Shown here piece after piece: positions 38,012-47,256 of a stretch of DNA of 64,000 bases. The translations under genes and the position numbers were made by a program. The DNA is from Thalassolituus maritimus (GTDB lineage: Bacteria; Pseudomonadota; Gammaproteobacteria; Pseudomonadales; Oceanobacteraceae). A model generated the notes under the pieces. It saw nothing but the letters and a program-made list of their open reading frames with translations. It had not been told where the DNA came from and made no database searches. Where the stretch lies: the NCBI GenBank assembly GCA_913019975.1, contig CAJWBH010000002.1:124001-188000 (forward strand), written 5' to 3'. The first letter of the stretch is position 1; each line of letters begins with the position of its first letter.

Positions 38012-39259
38012 TCAGGCTGCGTCGGAACAATACGCTTGCCCGAATATGAGCATGTCGCGATAGTCACTGACGTCTGTTTTTTCTTCCATCATTTGGTAGT
38101 ACCAATGGCTGTCGGTGACATCTCCTATACATAACGCACCTATGATCCGGTTGGCCTTCAGGATCACTTTCTTGTAGACACCATATTCTCGGTCTTCCAG
38201 TACCAGGGCGTCTGCGCCTTCCGGTGTTTCGTACTCACCGATACTATGGATGTCCAGGCCCGATACTTTGAGTTTGGTCAGGTGTGATCGCTCAATGTAA
38301 CCACTGGCGTTATCTTTGGATGTTAGTTGTCTGACGATGACGTCGGCCTGATCCCAGATAGGTGCTACTAAACCGTAAGTGGTTCCTGAAAACTCACAGC
38401 ATTCTCCCAGGGCAAAGATGTCGTCAGCAGATGTCTGCATTCTTTCATCGACACAGATACCTCGATTCACGCTGAGTCCTGAGCTATCCGCAAGTTCTTT
38501 GTTAGGAAGAATACCCGTTGCAAAGATAACCAGTTGAGTATCGCGTTTTTCGAGAGTATCGGCGGTTGCAAAGGATACTTCGCGGACCCCTGAGTCGTCT
38601 GTCAGAACTTCTTCTGGATTTACTCCAGTGATCACTTCAATTCCTCGTTCCTCCAAAGCCCCTTTTAAAAGATCAGACGCTTTTGCATCAAGCTGGCGGT
38701 TCATTAAAACAGGATTGCGATGAATCAGAGTGACGTCGATTCCTCGTAGTTTCAGCCCGACGGCAGCTTCTACGCCAAGCAAGCCAGCGCCTATTACGGT
38801 TGCATGTTTAAGGCCGTTGAGCTTTTCTTCCATAGCATCAACATCACTCATTGTGCGAAAACCGATGACATCCGGGTGATCTGCACCTTTGACCGGAGGT
38901 ATAAACGAACGGCTCCCCGTGGCGAATACCAACTTTTCATATGGATAGCTACGACCGCTTTGGGTGGTAACGATTTTTTGTTCTGTATCAACCAGAGTGG
39001 CACTGTCACCCAGCTGAATCGATATACGGTAGTTGGAATACCATGCGTCATCATGGGGTGTTATGTTCGCCAGAGTCGTTTCTTTGGCGAGAAGAGGTGA
39101 GAGCATAATGCGATTGTAGTGAGGGATCTTTTCATCGCCGAGCACAAGAATCCGGTCGTATGGATGATCTTCAGCAAGCCCCTCCAGTATGCGATTAGCC
39201 GCCATACCGTTACCGATAATTACCAGTTGGTTTTCTACTTTCTTGTCTTCACTCTTCAC
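38012..39259 (-). CDS. nasB: NasB-like FAD/NAD(P)H oxidoreductase, likely electron donor to nitrate reductase
   Basis: The 415-residue flavoprotein resembles the N-terminal half of NirB: VIIGNGMAANRILE for FAD, HYNRIMLSPLLA, GAGLLGVEAAVGLKLRG for NAD(P)H, and IFALGECCE before the C-terminus. It lacks the 2Fe-2S and sirohaem domains. I choose GTG 39259, which has GGAG with proper spacing; the frame opens at 39307 without such a site. Assignment to NasB rests on domain content and its place at the end of the nrt operon; a related NAD(P)H reductase role is possible. Confidence 0.78.
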   Translation of the reverse strand: MKSEDKKVENQLVIIGNGMAANRILEGLAEDHPYDRILVLGDEKIPHYNRIMLSPLLAKETTLANITPHDDAWYSNYRISIQLGDSATLVDTEQKIVTTQSGRSYPYEKLVFATGSRSFIPPVKGADHPDVIGFRTMSDVDAMEEKLNGLKHATVIGAGLLGVEAAVGLKLRGIDVTLIHRNPVLMNRQLDAKASDLLKGALEERGIEVITGVNPEEVLTDDSGVREVSFATADTLEKRDTQLVIFATGILPNKELADSSGLSVNRGICVDERMQTSADDIFALGECCEFSGTTYGLVAPIWDQADVIVRQLTSKDNASGYIERSHLTKLKVSGLDIHSIGEYETPEGADALVLEDREYGVYKKVILKANRIIGALCIGDVTDSHWYYQMMEEKTDVSDYRDMLIFGQAYCSDAA

Positions 39260-39293
39260 TCGATTCTCCACATCTTTTATAACAGAATAAACG

Positions 39294-39316
39294 AAAACAG
39301 CGGCCATAGGCCGCTG
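39294..39316 (-). terminator. Hairpin between the porin and nasB-like genes
   Basis: CAGCGGCC-ATA-GGCCGCTG is a perfect 8-bp stem, followed on the minus strand by only four Ts. It could partly terminate after the porin gene. Confidence 0.5.
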
Positions 39317-39333
39317 AGTTTCGTTGCGGGGTA

Positions 39334-40485
39334 TCAGAACTTAGCCTGAACCCATGCCCACATTTTAGTGGTATCTACGCCGGTATCACCCGCAGAGTAA
39401 AACGCCGCTTTTGCACCTACAGTGAAGGTGTCATCGAGTTTCTTAACTGCCAGCAGGTCCAGTTCGTTACCAAAATCAACGTCATCTTCAACAGAGTTGA
39501 AAGTGTGGTAAAAACCAACCAGTTTTACGCCAGCGACTGCACCAGCGGCTTTGACATAAGTATCGCTCAGGCCGTCACCGCTGGTACTTACCGTGGTACT
39601 CAGGAACTTATCCGCCCAACCATTAAACTTGTGTTTGGTTGCCAACGGAGTTTCAAATGCTGCATTACCATCATCGCTACCCAGTGTTTCATTACCCAGT
39701 GCCAATGTTACGCCAGATACCACGGCGCCACCCTCAAGGGCAAAGTAGTTAGTGTCTGCAGTTTCCGTGCTCTGAGTAGCATACTCGGCCTTATAGATGA
39801 GTTTAGTGCCATCCATATCATAGCTACCGTTGTAGCTAAGGCCGAATGTGTCACGTTGACTATTTTCGGTATCATCGTCTTCTAGCAGGTAAGCGTACGC
39901 AGTGATTTTACCGGTACCTACTTTATAACCAGCGTTTAGTAAATGGCTTGTCGTATCGGCGTCAAACCTCGGCAAGATACCATTGACCTGATCAATGAAA
40001 GAGTAGTGCAAAGAAAGCTCATCTTTAGAATAGGTCAGCGTAACAGCATCAAACGTTTGCTCGTTTGCGCGCCAGCCTACGTTACCAACAAAACGTGCGC
40101 CGTCGAGAATAATACGCTGGCGGCCGACGATTGCACCGAATTCGTCTTTTTTGTAGCTGACCTGGGCCCGGTTCCATTCGCGGGTTTCAGGATCTGCAAT
40201 AGCATCATAGCCTGCCTTTTCGGGAGCGTAATCGTCAATCAGAGGCTGAACAATTTCGTATTCTACAAGAGCCGAGAACCCTTCGTAATTGAGCGTTTCA
40301 AAGCCGACTGCAGCGTCAGTAATCAGGCCTGTCGCGGCGTCATTATCAGTCGCATCGTCAGTATCATTGGTCTCGTAACGCACTTTGACATCAGCGTAGG
40401 CATTGCCGTACTCAGTTTCATACGCAGATGCACCCAGTGTGGCAGTCCCCAATGCGATCGCCAGTAACGTTTTCTTAGCTTGCAT
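39334..40485 (-). CDS. Outer-membrane porin, probably for nitrate/nitrite
   Basis: The 383-residue protein has a signal peptide (KKTLLAIALGTATLGASA), many alternating amphipathic strands (TFDAVTLTYSKDELSLHYSF, LLNAGYKVGTGKITAYAYLL) and ends WAWVQAKF with C-terminal Phe, all typical of a beta-barrel porin. An AAGGAG precedes the ATG. It lies 41 bp downstream of nrtD and upstream of nasB, so it is part of the nitrate operon, and a role in bringing nitrate across the outer membrane is inferred. I recognise no specific porin class. Confidence 0.8.
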   Translation of the reverse strand: MQAKKTLLAIALGTATLGASAYETEYGNAYADVKVRYETNDTDDATDNDAATGLITDAAVGFETLNYEGFSALVEYEIVQPLIDDYAPEKAGYDAIADPETREWNRAQVSYKKDEFGAIVGRQRIILDGARFVGNVGWRANEQTFDAVTLTYSKDELSLHYSFIDQVNGILPRFDADTTSHLLNAGYKVGTGKITAYAYLLEDDDTENSQRDTFGLSYNGSYDMDGTKLIYKAEYATQSTETADTNYFALEGGAVVSGVTLALGNETLGSDDGNAAFETPLATKHKFNGWADKFLSTTVSTSGDGLSDTYVKAAGAVAGVKLVGFYHTFNSVEDDVDFGNELDLLAVKKLDDTFTVGAKAAFYSAGDTGVDTTKMWAWVQAKF

Positions 40486-40526
40486 GGCATTCTCCTTTTA
40501 ATTCGAAGCCTTTTTATCAATAGAGG

Positions 40527-41396
40527 TTAAGCAACTTCACCGGTCTTTTTGTCGACCTTTTCTTCATTACTATCGTCGGAGTCGGCAGCCTTCTTAGCGG
40601 GCGCATCTGTATCCGGCTTTCTCTGTTTTTCATACAGGAAACTCAGAACCTGCTGACGGTACTTGTTGTATTGCGGGTCGTCGGCAAGTTGAATTCGGTT
40701 ACGTGGGCGTTCAAGTTCTACGTCCATAATTTCGCCTATGGTCGCGGACGGACCATTGGTCATCATCACAATACGATCCGAAAGCAATACTGCCTCGTCG
40801 ACATCGTGGGTAATCATGATGACGGTGTTGTTCAGGTCTTTCTGAATTTCCATCAGAGAGTCCTGCAGGTGAGCGCGTGTCAGGGCATCAAGTGCGCCGA
40901 ACGGCTCGTCCATTAACAGAACCTGCGGCTCCATCGATAGTGCACGGGCAATACCAACGCGCTGTTTCATACCACCGGAGATTTCATCGGGGCGTTTGTG
41001 CATGGCGTGGCTCATGTGAACCAACTCGAGATTGTGTTCAATCCATTCGCGCATTTCTGCTTTGGATTTCTGGCCTTTAAATACGCGCTTTACTGCCAGT
41101 TCGACGTTCTGATAGGCGGTGAGCCAAGGCAGGAGAGAGTGGTTCTGGAAGACAACAGCACGCTCAGGGCCTGGTTCATTCACTTCTTTTCCGCTCAGAA
41201 CGACGCCGCCCTGAGTCGCCTGATACAGACCAGCCACGATATTCAGTACCGTAGACTTACCGCAGCCAGAGTGACCAATCAGCGAAATGAATTCGCCTTT
41301 CTTAATTTTCAGGTTCACATTCTGAAGCGCACAGAAAGGACCTTTCGGTGTTGGAAATTCGATACCAACATCTGATAGTTCGAGTAATGGGTTCAT
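40527..41396 (-). CDS. nrtD: Nitrate ABC transporter ATP-binding protein
   Basis: The 289-residue ATPase has Walker A GHSGCGKST (41-49), signature ISGGMKQRVGIARA, and Walker B VLLMDEPFGALD. Sequence around the Q loop and length are those of the NrtD/TauB/SsuB group. A hydrophilic Asp/Lys-rich tail (from about 255) extends beyond the usual end. It energises nitrate import with the neighbouring NrtA and NrtB. No NrtC (ATPase with fused solute-binding domain) is present. Confidence 0.92.
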   Translation of the reverse strand: MNPLLELSDVGIEFPTPKGPFCALQNVNLKIKKGEFISLIGHSGCGKSTVLNIVAGLYQATQGGVVLSGKEVNEPGPERAVVFQNHSLLPWLTAYQNVELAVKRVFKGQKSKAEMREWIEHNLELVHMSHAMHKRPDEISGGMKQRVGIARALSMEPQVLLMDEPFGALDALTRAHLQDSLMEIQKDLNNTVIMITHDVDEAVLLSDRIVMMTNGPSATIGEIMDVELERPRNRIQLADDPQYNKYRQQVLSFLYEKQRKPDTDAPAKKAADSDDSNEEKVDKKTGEVA

Positions 41397-41423
41397 AATG
41401 AAACTCCTCTGTCCTTTGTGTAC

Positions 41424-42428
41424 TTATCGTGTAGCTGCTGACTTATCCCACGACACTTTGCGCTGAATCATCAGCATGACGCGGTCAAGTAAGAAGCCAA
41501 TCAAACCAATGGTGATAACGGCGACCATAATCCGGCCTAAGGAGTCAGAAGAGCCGTTCTGGAATTCGTCCCAGACGAATTTTCCAAGACCTGGGTTCTG
41601 CGCAAGCATTTCCGCCGCGATCAGTACCATCCAGGCAATACCCAGAGAAAGACGCAGACCGGTAAATACCATTGGGATAGATGAAGGAAGTACGATCTTA
41701 CGAACGTGTTCCATATAGCTCAGGCGCAAGACCTGTGACACATTCACGAGATCTTTAGGAATAGATGCGACACCCACTGCGGTATTAATTACCGTTGGCC
41801 ACAGGCAGCACAGCATGACTGTGATCATGGAAGTCACGAATGATTTCGGCACCATCGGATCGTCTGATACATAGAGAGCAGATACCACCATAGTGACGAT
41901 AGGGAGCCAGGCTAAAGGTGATACTGGCTTAAAAATCTGGATAACAGGATTGAATGCGCTGTAAAGGTTAGCACTCAGTCCAATAACGATACCAAATGGG
42001 ATAGCAATCAGTGAGGCAAGAACAAAACCACTTAATACGGTTACCAGGCTGGTTCCAATCTGATCGATGTAGGTTGGCTTACCTGTGTAGTCCCGGATTT
42101 TCGGAACGTACGTTGGGTCTTGTTTAACGCGGGCAGCGTTACGTTTTTCCTGACGCTCGTAAAACGCTTCGGCTTTTTCACGTTCAGTGAAGTGTTCAGA
42201 GAGCAGACCTTTGGTCTGGGTAACAACGTCACCTGGTCCGGGGAATTGCCCCAGAGATGTATTGATATTACTGGCGGCGGCTTGCCAGATCATCAGAAAA
42301 ACCAGTAGGCCGGCCAGTGGCAGACCGATAGTTTTAATAATCGTCTGGATATTTCCAGAAACATCTTCACCTTTCGCAATGCTTACAAAGGGTGAAATCC
42401 AGGCAATGTTCGACAGCGCAGTAGTCAT
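41424..42428 (-). CDS. nrtB: Nitrate ABC transporter permease
   Basis: The 334-residue inner-membrane protein has a first helix around 30-55, a periplasmic or cytoplasmic Lys/Glu-rich insert (about 70-115) and the BPD_transp_1 domain with the EAA-like loop RIMVAVITIGLIGFLLDR near the end. AAGGAG lies 5 bp before ATG 42428, so this is preferred over 42452. It pairs with NrtD and NrtA for nitrate or nitrite import. Confidence 0.92.
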   Translation of the reverse strand: MTTALSNIAWISPFVSIAKGEDVSGNIQTIIKTIGLPLAGLLVFLMIWQAAASNINTSLGQFPGPGDVVTQTKGLLSEHFTEREKAEAFYERQEKRNAARVKQDPTYVPKIRDYTGKPTYIDQIGTSLVTVLSGFVLASLIAIPFGIVIGLSANLYSAFNPVIQIFKPVSPLAWLPIVTMVVSALYVSDDPMVPKSFVTSMITVMLCCLWPTVINTAVGVASIPKDLVNVSQVLRLSYMEHVRKIVLPSSIPMVFTGLRLSLGIAWMVLIAAEMLAQNPGLGKFVWDEFQNGSSDSLGRIMVAVITIGLIGFLLDRVMLMIQRKVSWDKSAATR

Positions 42429-42477
42429 AAAAACTCCTTCGGTCCGGACCATTGAGTCCGTTGACCCTTTTTAATGG

Positions 42478-42501
42478 GTGGGTGAGGAAAGCCTCACCCA
42501 C
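42478..42501 (-). other. Intercistronic hairpin between nrtA and nrtB
   Basis: GTGGGTGAGG-AAAG-CCTCACCCAC is a perfect 10-bp stem with no T run after it on the minus strand. Such hairpins after solute-binding-protein genes commonly protect the upstream mRNA, giving a surplus of binding protein. Confidence 0.65.
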
Positions 42502-42528
42502 TTTGTTGCATCAGACCGGATATTCAGA

Positions 42529-43911
42529 TCAGATTTTCTCGGCGCCTTTCAGGCCGATTTCGAACTTCTTGAGGTACTCATTAGGCTTGCTACCGTCGTA
42601 TACGATATTGTCGATGAAGCCTTTCTGAGCGGGTTTGAAGCCGGTTTCTGTTGCGAAATCCGGGAAGTCTTTCGCATCAAGCTTGCCTTCTTTGATCAGC
42701 TCTTTGGCTGCAGAAGCGTAGATGTCTGGGCGATAAACTTTCTTCGCTGTTTCCATGAACCAGTCATCTGATTTTTCTTCAGAAATCTGCCCCCAGCGAC
42801 GCATTTGAGTGAGGTACCAGATGGCATCCGAGTAGTATGGGTAGGTTGCGTTGTAACGGAAGAACACGTTGAAGTCTGGCACTTCGCGCTTATCGCCTTT
42901 CTCGTATTCGAAGGTGCCTGTCATTGAGTTAGCAATAACGTCATAGTCAGCGCCTACGTACTGAGACTTAGACAGAATTTTTACTGCTTCAGGACGGTTC
43001 GCGTTGTTGTCAGCATCCAGCCAGGCTGCTGCACGAATCATCGCCTTAACCACTTTCTTATGAGTGATTGGGTATTTGTCTGCCCATTCTTTGCTCACAC
43101 CAAATACTTTTTCTGGATTGTTTTTCCAGATTTCGTAGTCGGTAATAACGGGTACACCAATACCTTTAAATACGGCTTGCTGGTTCCATGGTTCACCCAC
43201 GCAGTAACCGTAAATGGTGCCGGCTTCCATCGTTGCAGGCATTTGCGGTGGTGGAGTTACAGAAAGCAGCGCATCAGCATCAATCTGACCCGAGGTATCA
43301 CCTTTATGCGGTGCGTAGTAACCCGGGTGAATACCGCCCGCAGCCAACCAGTAACGCAGTTCATAGTTGTGTGTTGAAACCGGGAATACCATGCCCATGT
43401 TGAATGGCTTACCGTCGGCTTTATATTTCTCAACGACTGGCTTAAGTGCATCTGCTTTAATCGGGTGAACTGGCTTGCCATCTTCGTGCGGGATGTGCTC
43501 TTTCATCTGGCTCCAGATATCGTTTGATACCGTGATGCCATTGCCGTTGAGGTCCATGCTGAACGCAGTGATGATGTGTGCCTGCGTACCGAAGCCAATG
43601 GTTGCGCCCAGGGGCTGACCAGCAAGCATGTGGGCACCGTCGAGCTGACCATCGATTACGCGGTCGAGCAGGACTTTCCAGTTAGCCTGTGCTTCGAGGG
43701 TGACGTACAGACCTTCTTCTTCGAAGTAGCCTTTTTCATAGGCTACAGCCAGAGGAGCCATGTCGGTCAGCTTGATAAAACCGAACTTCAGTTCTTCTTT
43801 TTCTGCCCATTCCTCAGCGGATACCAGAGGCGCTGACATGGTTGCCATGCCTGCGGCCAATACCAGTGCGCTTTTCACAAACGTGCGGCGCAGAGTTTTG
43901 ATTCCTCGCAT
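42529..43911 (-). CDS. nrtA: Nitrate ABC transporter substrate-binding protein, Tat-exported
   Basis: The 460-residue product matches NrtA/CmpA-type binding proteins: [26 protein letters not shown] and [20 protein letters not shown] are characteristic. The N-terminus [14 protein letters not shown] is a twin-arginine signal. It binds nitrate or nitrite in the periplasm. It is the first gene of nrtA-nrtB-nrtD-porin-nasB. Its 125-nt leader contains a strong attenuator and an ANTAR-like antiterminator. Confidence 0.94.
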   Translation of the reverse strand: MRGIKTLRRTFVKSALVLAAGMATMSAPLVSAEEWAEKEELKFGFIKLTDMAPLAVAYEKGYFEEEGLYVTLEAQANWKVLLDRVIDGQLDGAHMLAGQPLGATIGFGTQAHIITAFSMDLNGNGITVSNDIWSQMKEHIPHEDGKPVHPIKADALKPVVEKYKADGKPFNMGMVFPVSTHNYELRYWLAAGGIHPGYYAPHKGDTSGQIDADALLSVTPPPQMPATMEAGTIYGYCVGEPWNQQAVFKGIGVPVITDYEIWKNNPEKVFGVSKEWADKYPITHKKVVKAMIRAAAWLDADNNANRPEAVKILSKSQYVGADYDVIANSMTGTFEYEKGDKREVPDFNVFFRYNATYPYYSDAIWYLTQMRRWGQISEEKSDDWFMETAKKVYRPDIYASAAKELIKEGKLDAKDFPDFATETGFKPAQKGFIDNIVYDGSKPNEYLKKFEIGLKGAEKI

Positions 43912-43934
43912 TTCCTTCCCCTTTTTAAAGCAAC

Positions 43935-43983
43935 AAAAAAAGGCGCTACGACAGCACTGCTATTAGCAGGAGTCGAAAGCGCC
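43935..43983 (-). terminator. Leader terminator (attenuator) of nrtA
   Basis: On the minus strand a long, interrupted hairpin (GGCGCT 43983-43978 with AGCGCC 43947-43942; inner CGAC/GTCG and CTGCT/AGCAG) precedes seven Ts, 24 bp before the nrtA start codon. Confidence 0.85.
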
Positions 43984-44034
43984 TTTGCTTTGTAAATCTT
44001 GATTTGAAAATTGCGAACTTCGCCATTGAAGTTC
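43976..44034 (-). promoter_or_regulatory. ANTAR-type two-hairpin antiterminator in the nrtA leader
   Basis: P1 (44034-44015) has stem GAACTTC/GAAGTTC and hexaloop AAUGGC. P2 (43991-43976) has stem AAAGC/GCUUU and hexaloop AAAGGC. Both loops have A1 and G4. P2 contains the GGCGCU that forms the 5' arm of the terminator, so P2 and the terminator exclude each other. The same design is seen before nasA with different stems, which argues against chance. Confidence 0.82.
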
Positions 44035-44046
44035 TGAAATGCTTAA

Positions 44047-44063
44047 TACAAGCACCGTGCCAA
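44047..44063 (-). promoter_or_regulatory. Sigma-54-like promoter of nrtA
   Basis: Minus strand TTGGCAC-GGTGC-TTGTA: perfect -24, and a -12 with T in place of C. The predicted start (about 44036) puts P1 at the very beginning of the transcript. Confidence 0.68.
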
Positions 44064-44192
44064 TTAATTTATTAAATTGAAATAATTCCAGAGAAGCCTT
44101 GTTTCATGCAGGTTTCAGAGAGGTAAGGATTATATGGTTGTCAGTTTTAAATATGAGGTTGAGAATTATTATTAGATATCTGCGATTACCTT

Positions 44193-44209
44193 CGGCTTGT
44201 TTTGGTGCG
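44193..44209. promoter_or_regulatory. NtrC-like half-site region upstream of nrtA (proximal)
   Basis: A TTTTGGTGCG half site within a 17-mer matching NtrC at about 11 positions, about 165 bp from the predicted start. Confidence 0.42.
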
Positions 44210-44223
44210 GAGCGCTGATGTTT

Positions 44224-44240
44224 GGTGATACTCTGGTGCA
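44224..44240. promoter_or_regulatory. NtrC-like half-site region upstream of nrtA (distal)
   Basis: CTGGTGCA half site in a 17-mer matching at about 11 positions. Its centre is 31 bp from the proximal copy, the same distance as the pair before nirB. The remaining sequence at 44064-44286 holds nothing else I recognise. Confidence 0.42.
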
Positions 44241-44286
44241 GCTCGTATCGTAATCACTATAACCATTTGTGAAATAAGGAATTTTT

Positions 44287-44823
44287 ATGCTCAACCGCAA
44301 GCGCACCGGCCTGATCATTGTGGATGTTCAGGGTAAGTTAGCCCGATTGATGCACGATTCCGAGGCAATGCACGCCTCTCTGAGAACACTGATTTCCGGC
44401 ATAAAGGCGATTGACCTGCCGATTATCTGGCTTGAGCAGAACCCGGAAAAGCTGGGCGAGACATCATCTGAGTTAACGGAGCTTCTTTCTGGAGAACCCA
44501 TCTCCAAGTACACCTTCAGTGCCTGTGGTGAACCGCGTTTCGTCGATGCTATTGAAGCGAGTGATGTCCATACCTGGCTGGTCGCGGGCATCGAATCGCA
44601 TATTTGCGTGTATCAGACCGTACGGGATCTGATTGAGCTTGGGCGTAAAGTTGAGGTCGTTACTGACTGCGTTTCCTCGCGAACACCCGCAAACCGTCAG
44701 CTGGGAATTGATCGTATGCTGGATGCCGGTGCTCGCCCAACCAGCGTCGAAATGTGCCTGTTCGAGCTGGTGGGCAGTTGCAAGGTACCGGAGTTTAAAG
44801 CCGTATTGGATCAGATTAAGTAA
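44287..44823 (+). CDS. Isochorismatase-family cysteine hydrolase
   Basis: The 178-residue protein has the family triad Asp13 (IVDVQ), Lys74 (SKYTFSAC) and Cys107 ([11 protein letters not shown]), plus the typical cis-peptide segment before the nucleophile. It resembles YcaC-like hydrolases and nicotinamidase relatives; substrate unknown. AAGGAA precedes ATG. It is divergent from nrtA; whether it shares nitrogen control with that operon cannot be said. Confidence 0.88.
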   Translation: MLNRKRTGLIIVDVQGKLARLMHDSEAMHASLRTLISGIKAIDLPIIWLEQNPEKLGETSSELTELLSGEPISKYTFSACGEPRFVDAIEASDVHTWLVAGIESHICVYQTVRDLIELGRKVEVVTDCVSSRTPANRQLGIDRMLDAGARPTSVEMCLFELVGSCKVPEFKAVLDQIK

Positions 44824-45001
44824 TCTCTACCGTAATATGGGCGAGGCCAGACACCTCGCTCAGCCAGCGCTTCACAGTTTATTACATGTCAGGTGTGAGA
44901 AAGCACCAACCATACAAGCCATAAAGCCGGTGTGCACATTGGCTCTGGGCTCTGATTTTGAGACAATAGCTGACCATACTCCTCGGTCTTTGCGGTTATC
45001 C

Positions 45002-47215
45002 ATGAATCAGCCTTCCAGCCAGACGAACAAGCACTTGTTCTCCAACTATCCATACTGGGCAGAGTGCTTTGGCACCGCGCCGTTTCTGCCTATGTCCAGG
45101 GAAGAGATGGATCAGCTTGGCTGGGATTCATGTGACGTTATCCTGGTAACCGGGGACGCGTACGTTGATCACCCCAGTTTTGGTATGGCGGTCATGGGGC
45201 GGATGCTGGAATCTCAGGGGTTTCGTGTCGGCATCATTGCTCAGCCTGACTGGAACAACCCCGAAGACTTCACCAGGTTAGGTAAGCCGAATTTCTATTT
45301 CGGCATCACCGCGGGAAACATGGACTCCATGATTAACCGCTACACAGCCGACCTGAAAGTTCGCTCAGACGATGCCTACACACCGCATGGCGAGCCGGGT
45401 AAGCGACCAGATCGCGCGGTGATCGTCTATTCGCAGAAATGCCGGGAGGCCTATAAAGATGTCCCCATCGTGATTGGTGGCATTGAGGCATCGCTGCGCC
45501 GAATTGCTCAATACGACTACTGGACTGATCAGGTTCGTCGCTCGGTGTTGATTGATTCTGGTGCGGACATCCTTTTATATGGCAATGCAGAACGCGCGAT
45601 TGTCGACCTGACGCATGCGTTAGCTCAGGGGCGGGAAGTCAAAGATCTGACCGATCTCCGGGGTACGACCATCGTCCGTGAAGCAACTCCGGAAGGCTGG
45701 GCAGAAGTCGACTCCACACGAATCGACTGGCCAGGGCGTATCGACGAGATACCGAATCCCTATGAGATGAAAGATACAGAGACCATGTCCTGTAGTACCA
45801 ACGGAGACGGGGAAGAACAGGAAGGCAGCGCAGAAGACAATGATGTGATGCCGGTTAAGATTGTGCCTATGCCACTGCATCGAAAGGCCGATCTTGATCC
45901 TGAAACAACGGTCATTCGTCTGCCATCGTTCGAGAAAGTCCGCAACGACAGCGCGCTGTATGCGCATGCATCACGGGTGCTTCATCAGGAGTCGAACCCC
46001 TATAACGCACGACCGCTGGTACAGAAACATGGCACCCGTGAAATCTGGGTCAATCCGCCACCGATCCCCCTCGAAACCGACGAGATGGACAGCGTGTTCG
46101 GCTTCCAATATCAGCGGGTTCCTCACCCTTCGTATGGTGATGCGAAAATTCCGGCTTACGAAATGATCCGTTTTTCGGTCAATATCATGCGGGGTTGTTT
46201 CGGTGGCTGTACCTTCTGCTCAATTACCGAGCACGAGGGGCGGATTATTCAGAGCCGCTCTCAGGAATCGGTGATCAATGAGATTGAAGAAATCCGCGAT
46301 AAGGTCCCGGGCTTTACCGGCACTATTTCGGATCTCGGCGGCCCGACCGCAAATATGTACCACCTGAACTGTAAGAGCCCTGAAATTCTTAAAAACTGTC
46401 GTCGTCTGAGCTGTGTTTTCCCGGGTATCTGCAAAAACCTGAAAACCGACCATAGTGCAACGACTCAGCTTTACCGTGCCGCCCGTGCACTGCCGGGAAT
46501 CAAGCGAGTAGCGATTGCCTCTGGCCTTCGTTATGACCTGGCAGTCAAAGATCCCGAGTACGTTCGTGAACTGGTGACGCACCACGTTGGTGGCTATCTG
46601 AAGATCGCGCCTGAGCACACAGAGATGAACGTGCTTAACAAAATGATGAAGCCGGGCATGGGAACATACGATGCCTTTAAGCGCATGTTCGATAAATTCT
46701 CGAAAGAGGCGGGTAAAGAGCAGTACCTGATTCCTTACTTTATTGCGGCGCATCCGGGTACTGAAACCAAAGACATGATGAATCTGGCGCTGTGGCTGAA
46801 ACGCAACAAGTTCCGGGTCGATCAGGTACAGACTTTCTATCCGTCACCAATGGCACTGGCAACCGCCATGTATCATTCCGAGCGTGATCCGTTGCACCGG
46901 ATGAGCTACAAATCGAAGAAGATGCATATACCTCGTAAGCTTGAGGAGCGTCGTCTGCAAAAGGCTTTCCTTCGTTATCACGATTCAAGAGGCTGGCCTG
47001 CCTTGCGTGAGGAGCTGAAACGCATCGGGCGTACCGATCTTATTGGTAGCGGCCCGAATGCATTGATTCCGGCAGAGGATGAAGTACCTTCCAAGCGTCA
47101 TCAACGCCCGGGTTTCAAACCAAAGGCGAGTGCTGCGAAACGCAAAGGTGGATCACCAACGAGTTCAACAAAACCCGGTACTGCAAAGAAGGCTGGCCCA
47201 CGTAAGCGCCGCTGA
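45002..47215 (+). CDS. YgiQ family radical SAM protein
   Basis: The 737-residue protein starts [37 protein letters not shown], a typical YgiQ start; an upstream in-frame extension to 44633 runs through the isochorismatase gene and is rejected. It has a B12-binding-like N-terminal domain ([17 protein letters not shown]), the radical SAM cluster Cys399, Cys403, Cys406 (CFGGCTFC) and a basic, Lys/Arg/Pro-rich C-terminal tail (from about 680). The family's reaction is not firmly established. Confidence 0.92.
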   Translation: MNQPSSQTNKHLFSNYPYWAECFGTAPFLPMSREEMDQLGWDSCDVILVTGDAYVDHPSFGMAVMGRMLESQGFRVGIIAQPDWNNPEDFTRLGKPNFYFGITAGNMDSMINRYTADLKVRSDDAYTPHGEPGKRPDRAVIVYSQKCREAYKDVPIVIGGIEASLRRIAQYDYWTDQVRRSVLIDSGADILLYGNAERAIVDLTHALAQGREVKDLTDLRGTTIVREATPEGWAEVDSTRIDWPGRIDEIPNPYEMKDTETMSCSTNGDGEEQEGSAEDNDVMPVKIVPMPLHRKADLDPETTVIRLPSFEKVRNDSALYAHASRVLHQESNPYNARPLVQKHGTREIWVNPPPIPLETDEMDSVFGFQYQRVPHPSYGDAKIPAYEMIRFSVNIMRGCFGGCTFCSITEHEGRIIQSRSQESVINEIEEIRDKVPGFTGTISDLGGPTANMYHLNCKSPEILKNCRRLSCVFPGICKNLKTDHSATTQLYRAARALPGIKRVAIASGLRYDLAVKDPEYVRELVTHHVGGYLKIAPEHTEMNVLNKMMKPGMGTYDAFKRMFDKFSKEAGKEQYLIPYFIAAHPGTETKDMMNLALWLKRNKFRVDQVQTFYPSPMALATAMYHSERDPLHRMSYKSKKMHIPRKLEERRLQKAFLRYHDSRGWPALREELKRIGRTDLIGSGPNALIPAEDEVPSKRHQRPGFKPKASAAKRKGGSPTSSTKPGTAKKAGPRKRR

Positions 47216-47256
47216 ACTCTGGTGGCTTGCTGACGTCCAACCTGGATATGGACGAT

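Noticed and set aside
44633-45001. Longer ygiQ start
   Set aside because: It overlaps the isochorismatase gene out of frame, and the residues do not resemble YgiQ; the family start is at 45002.
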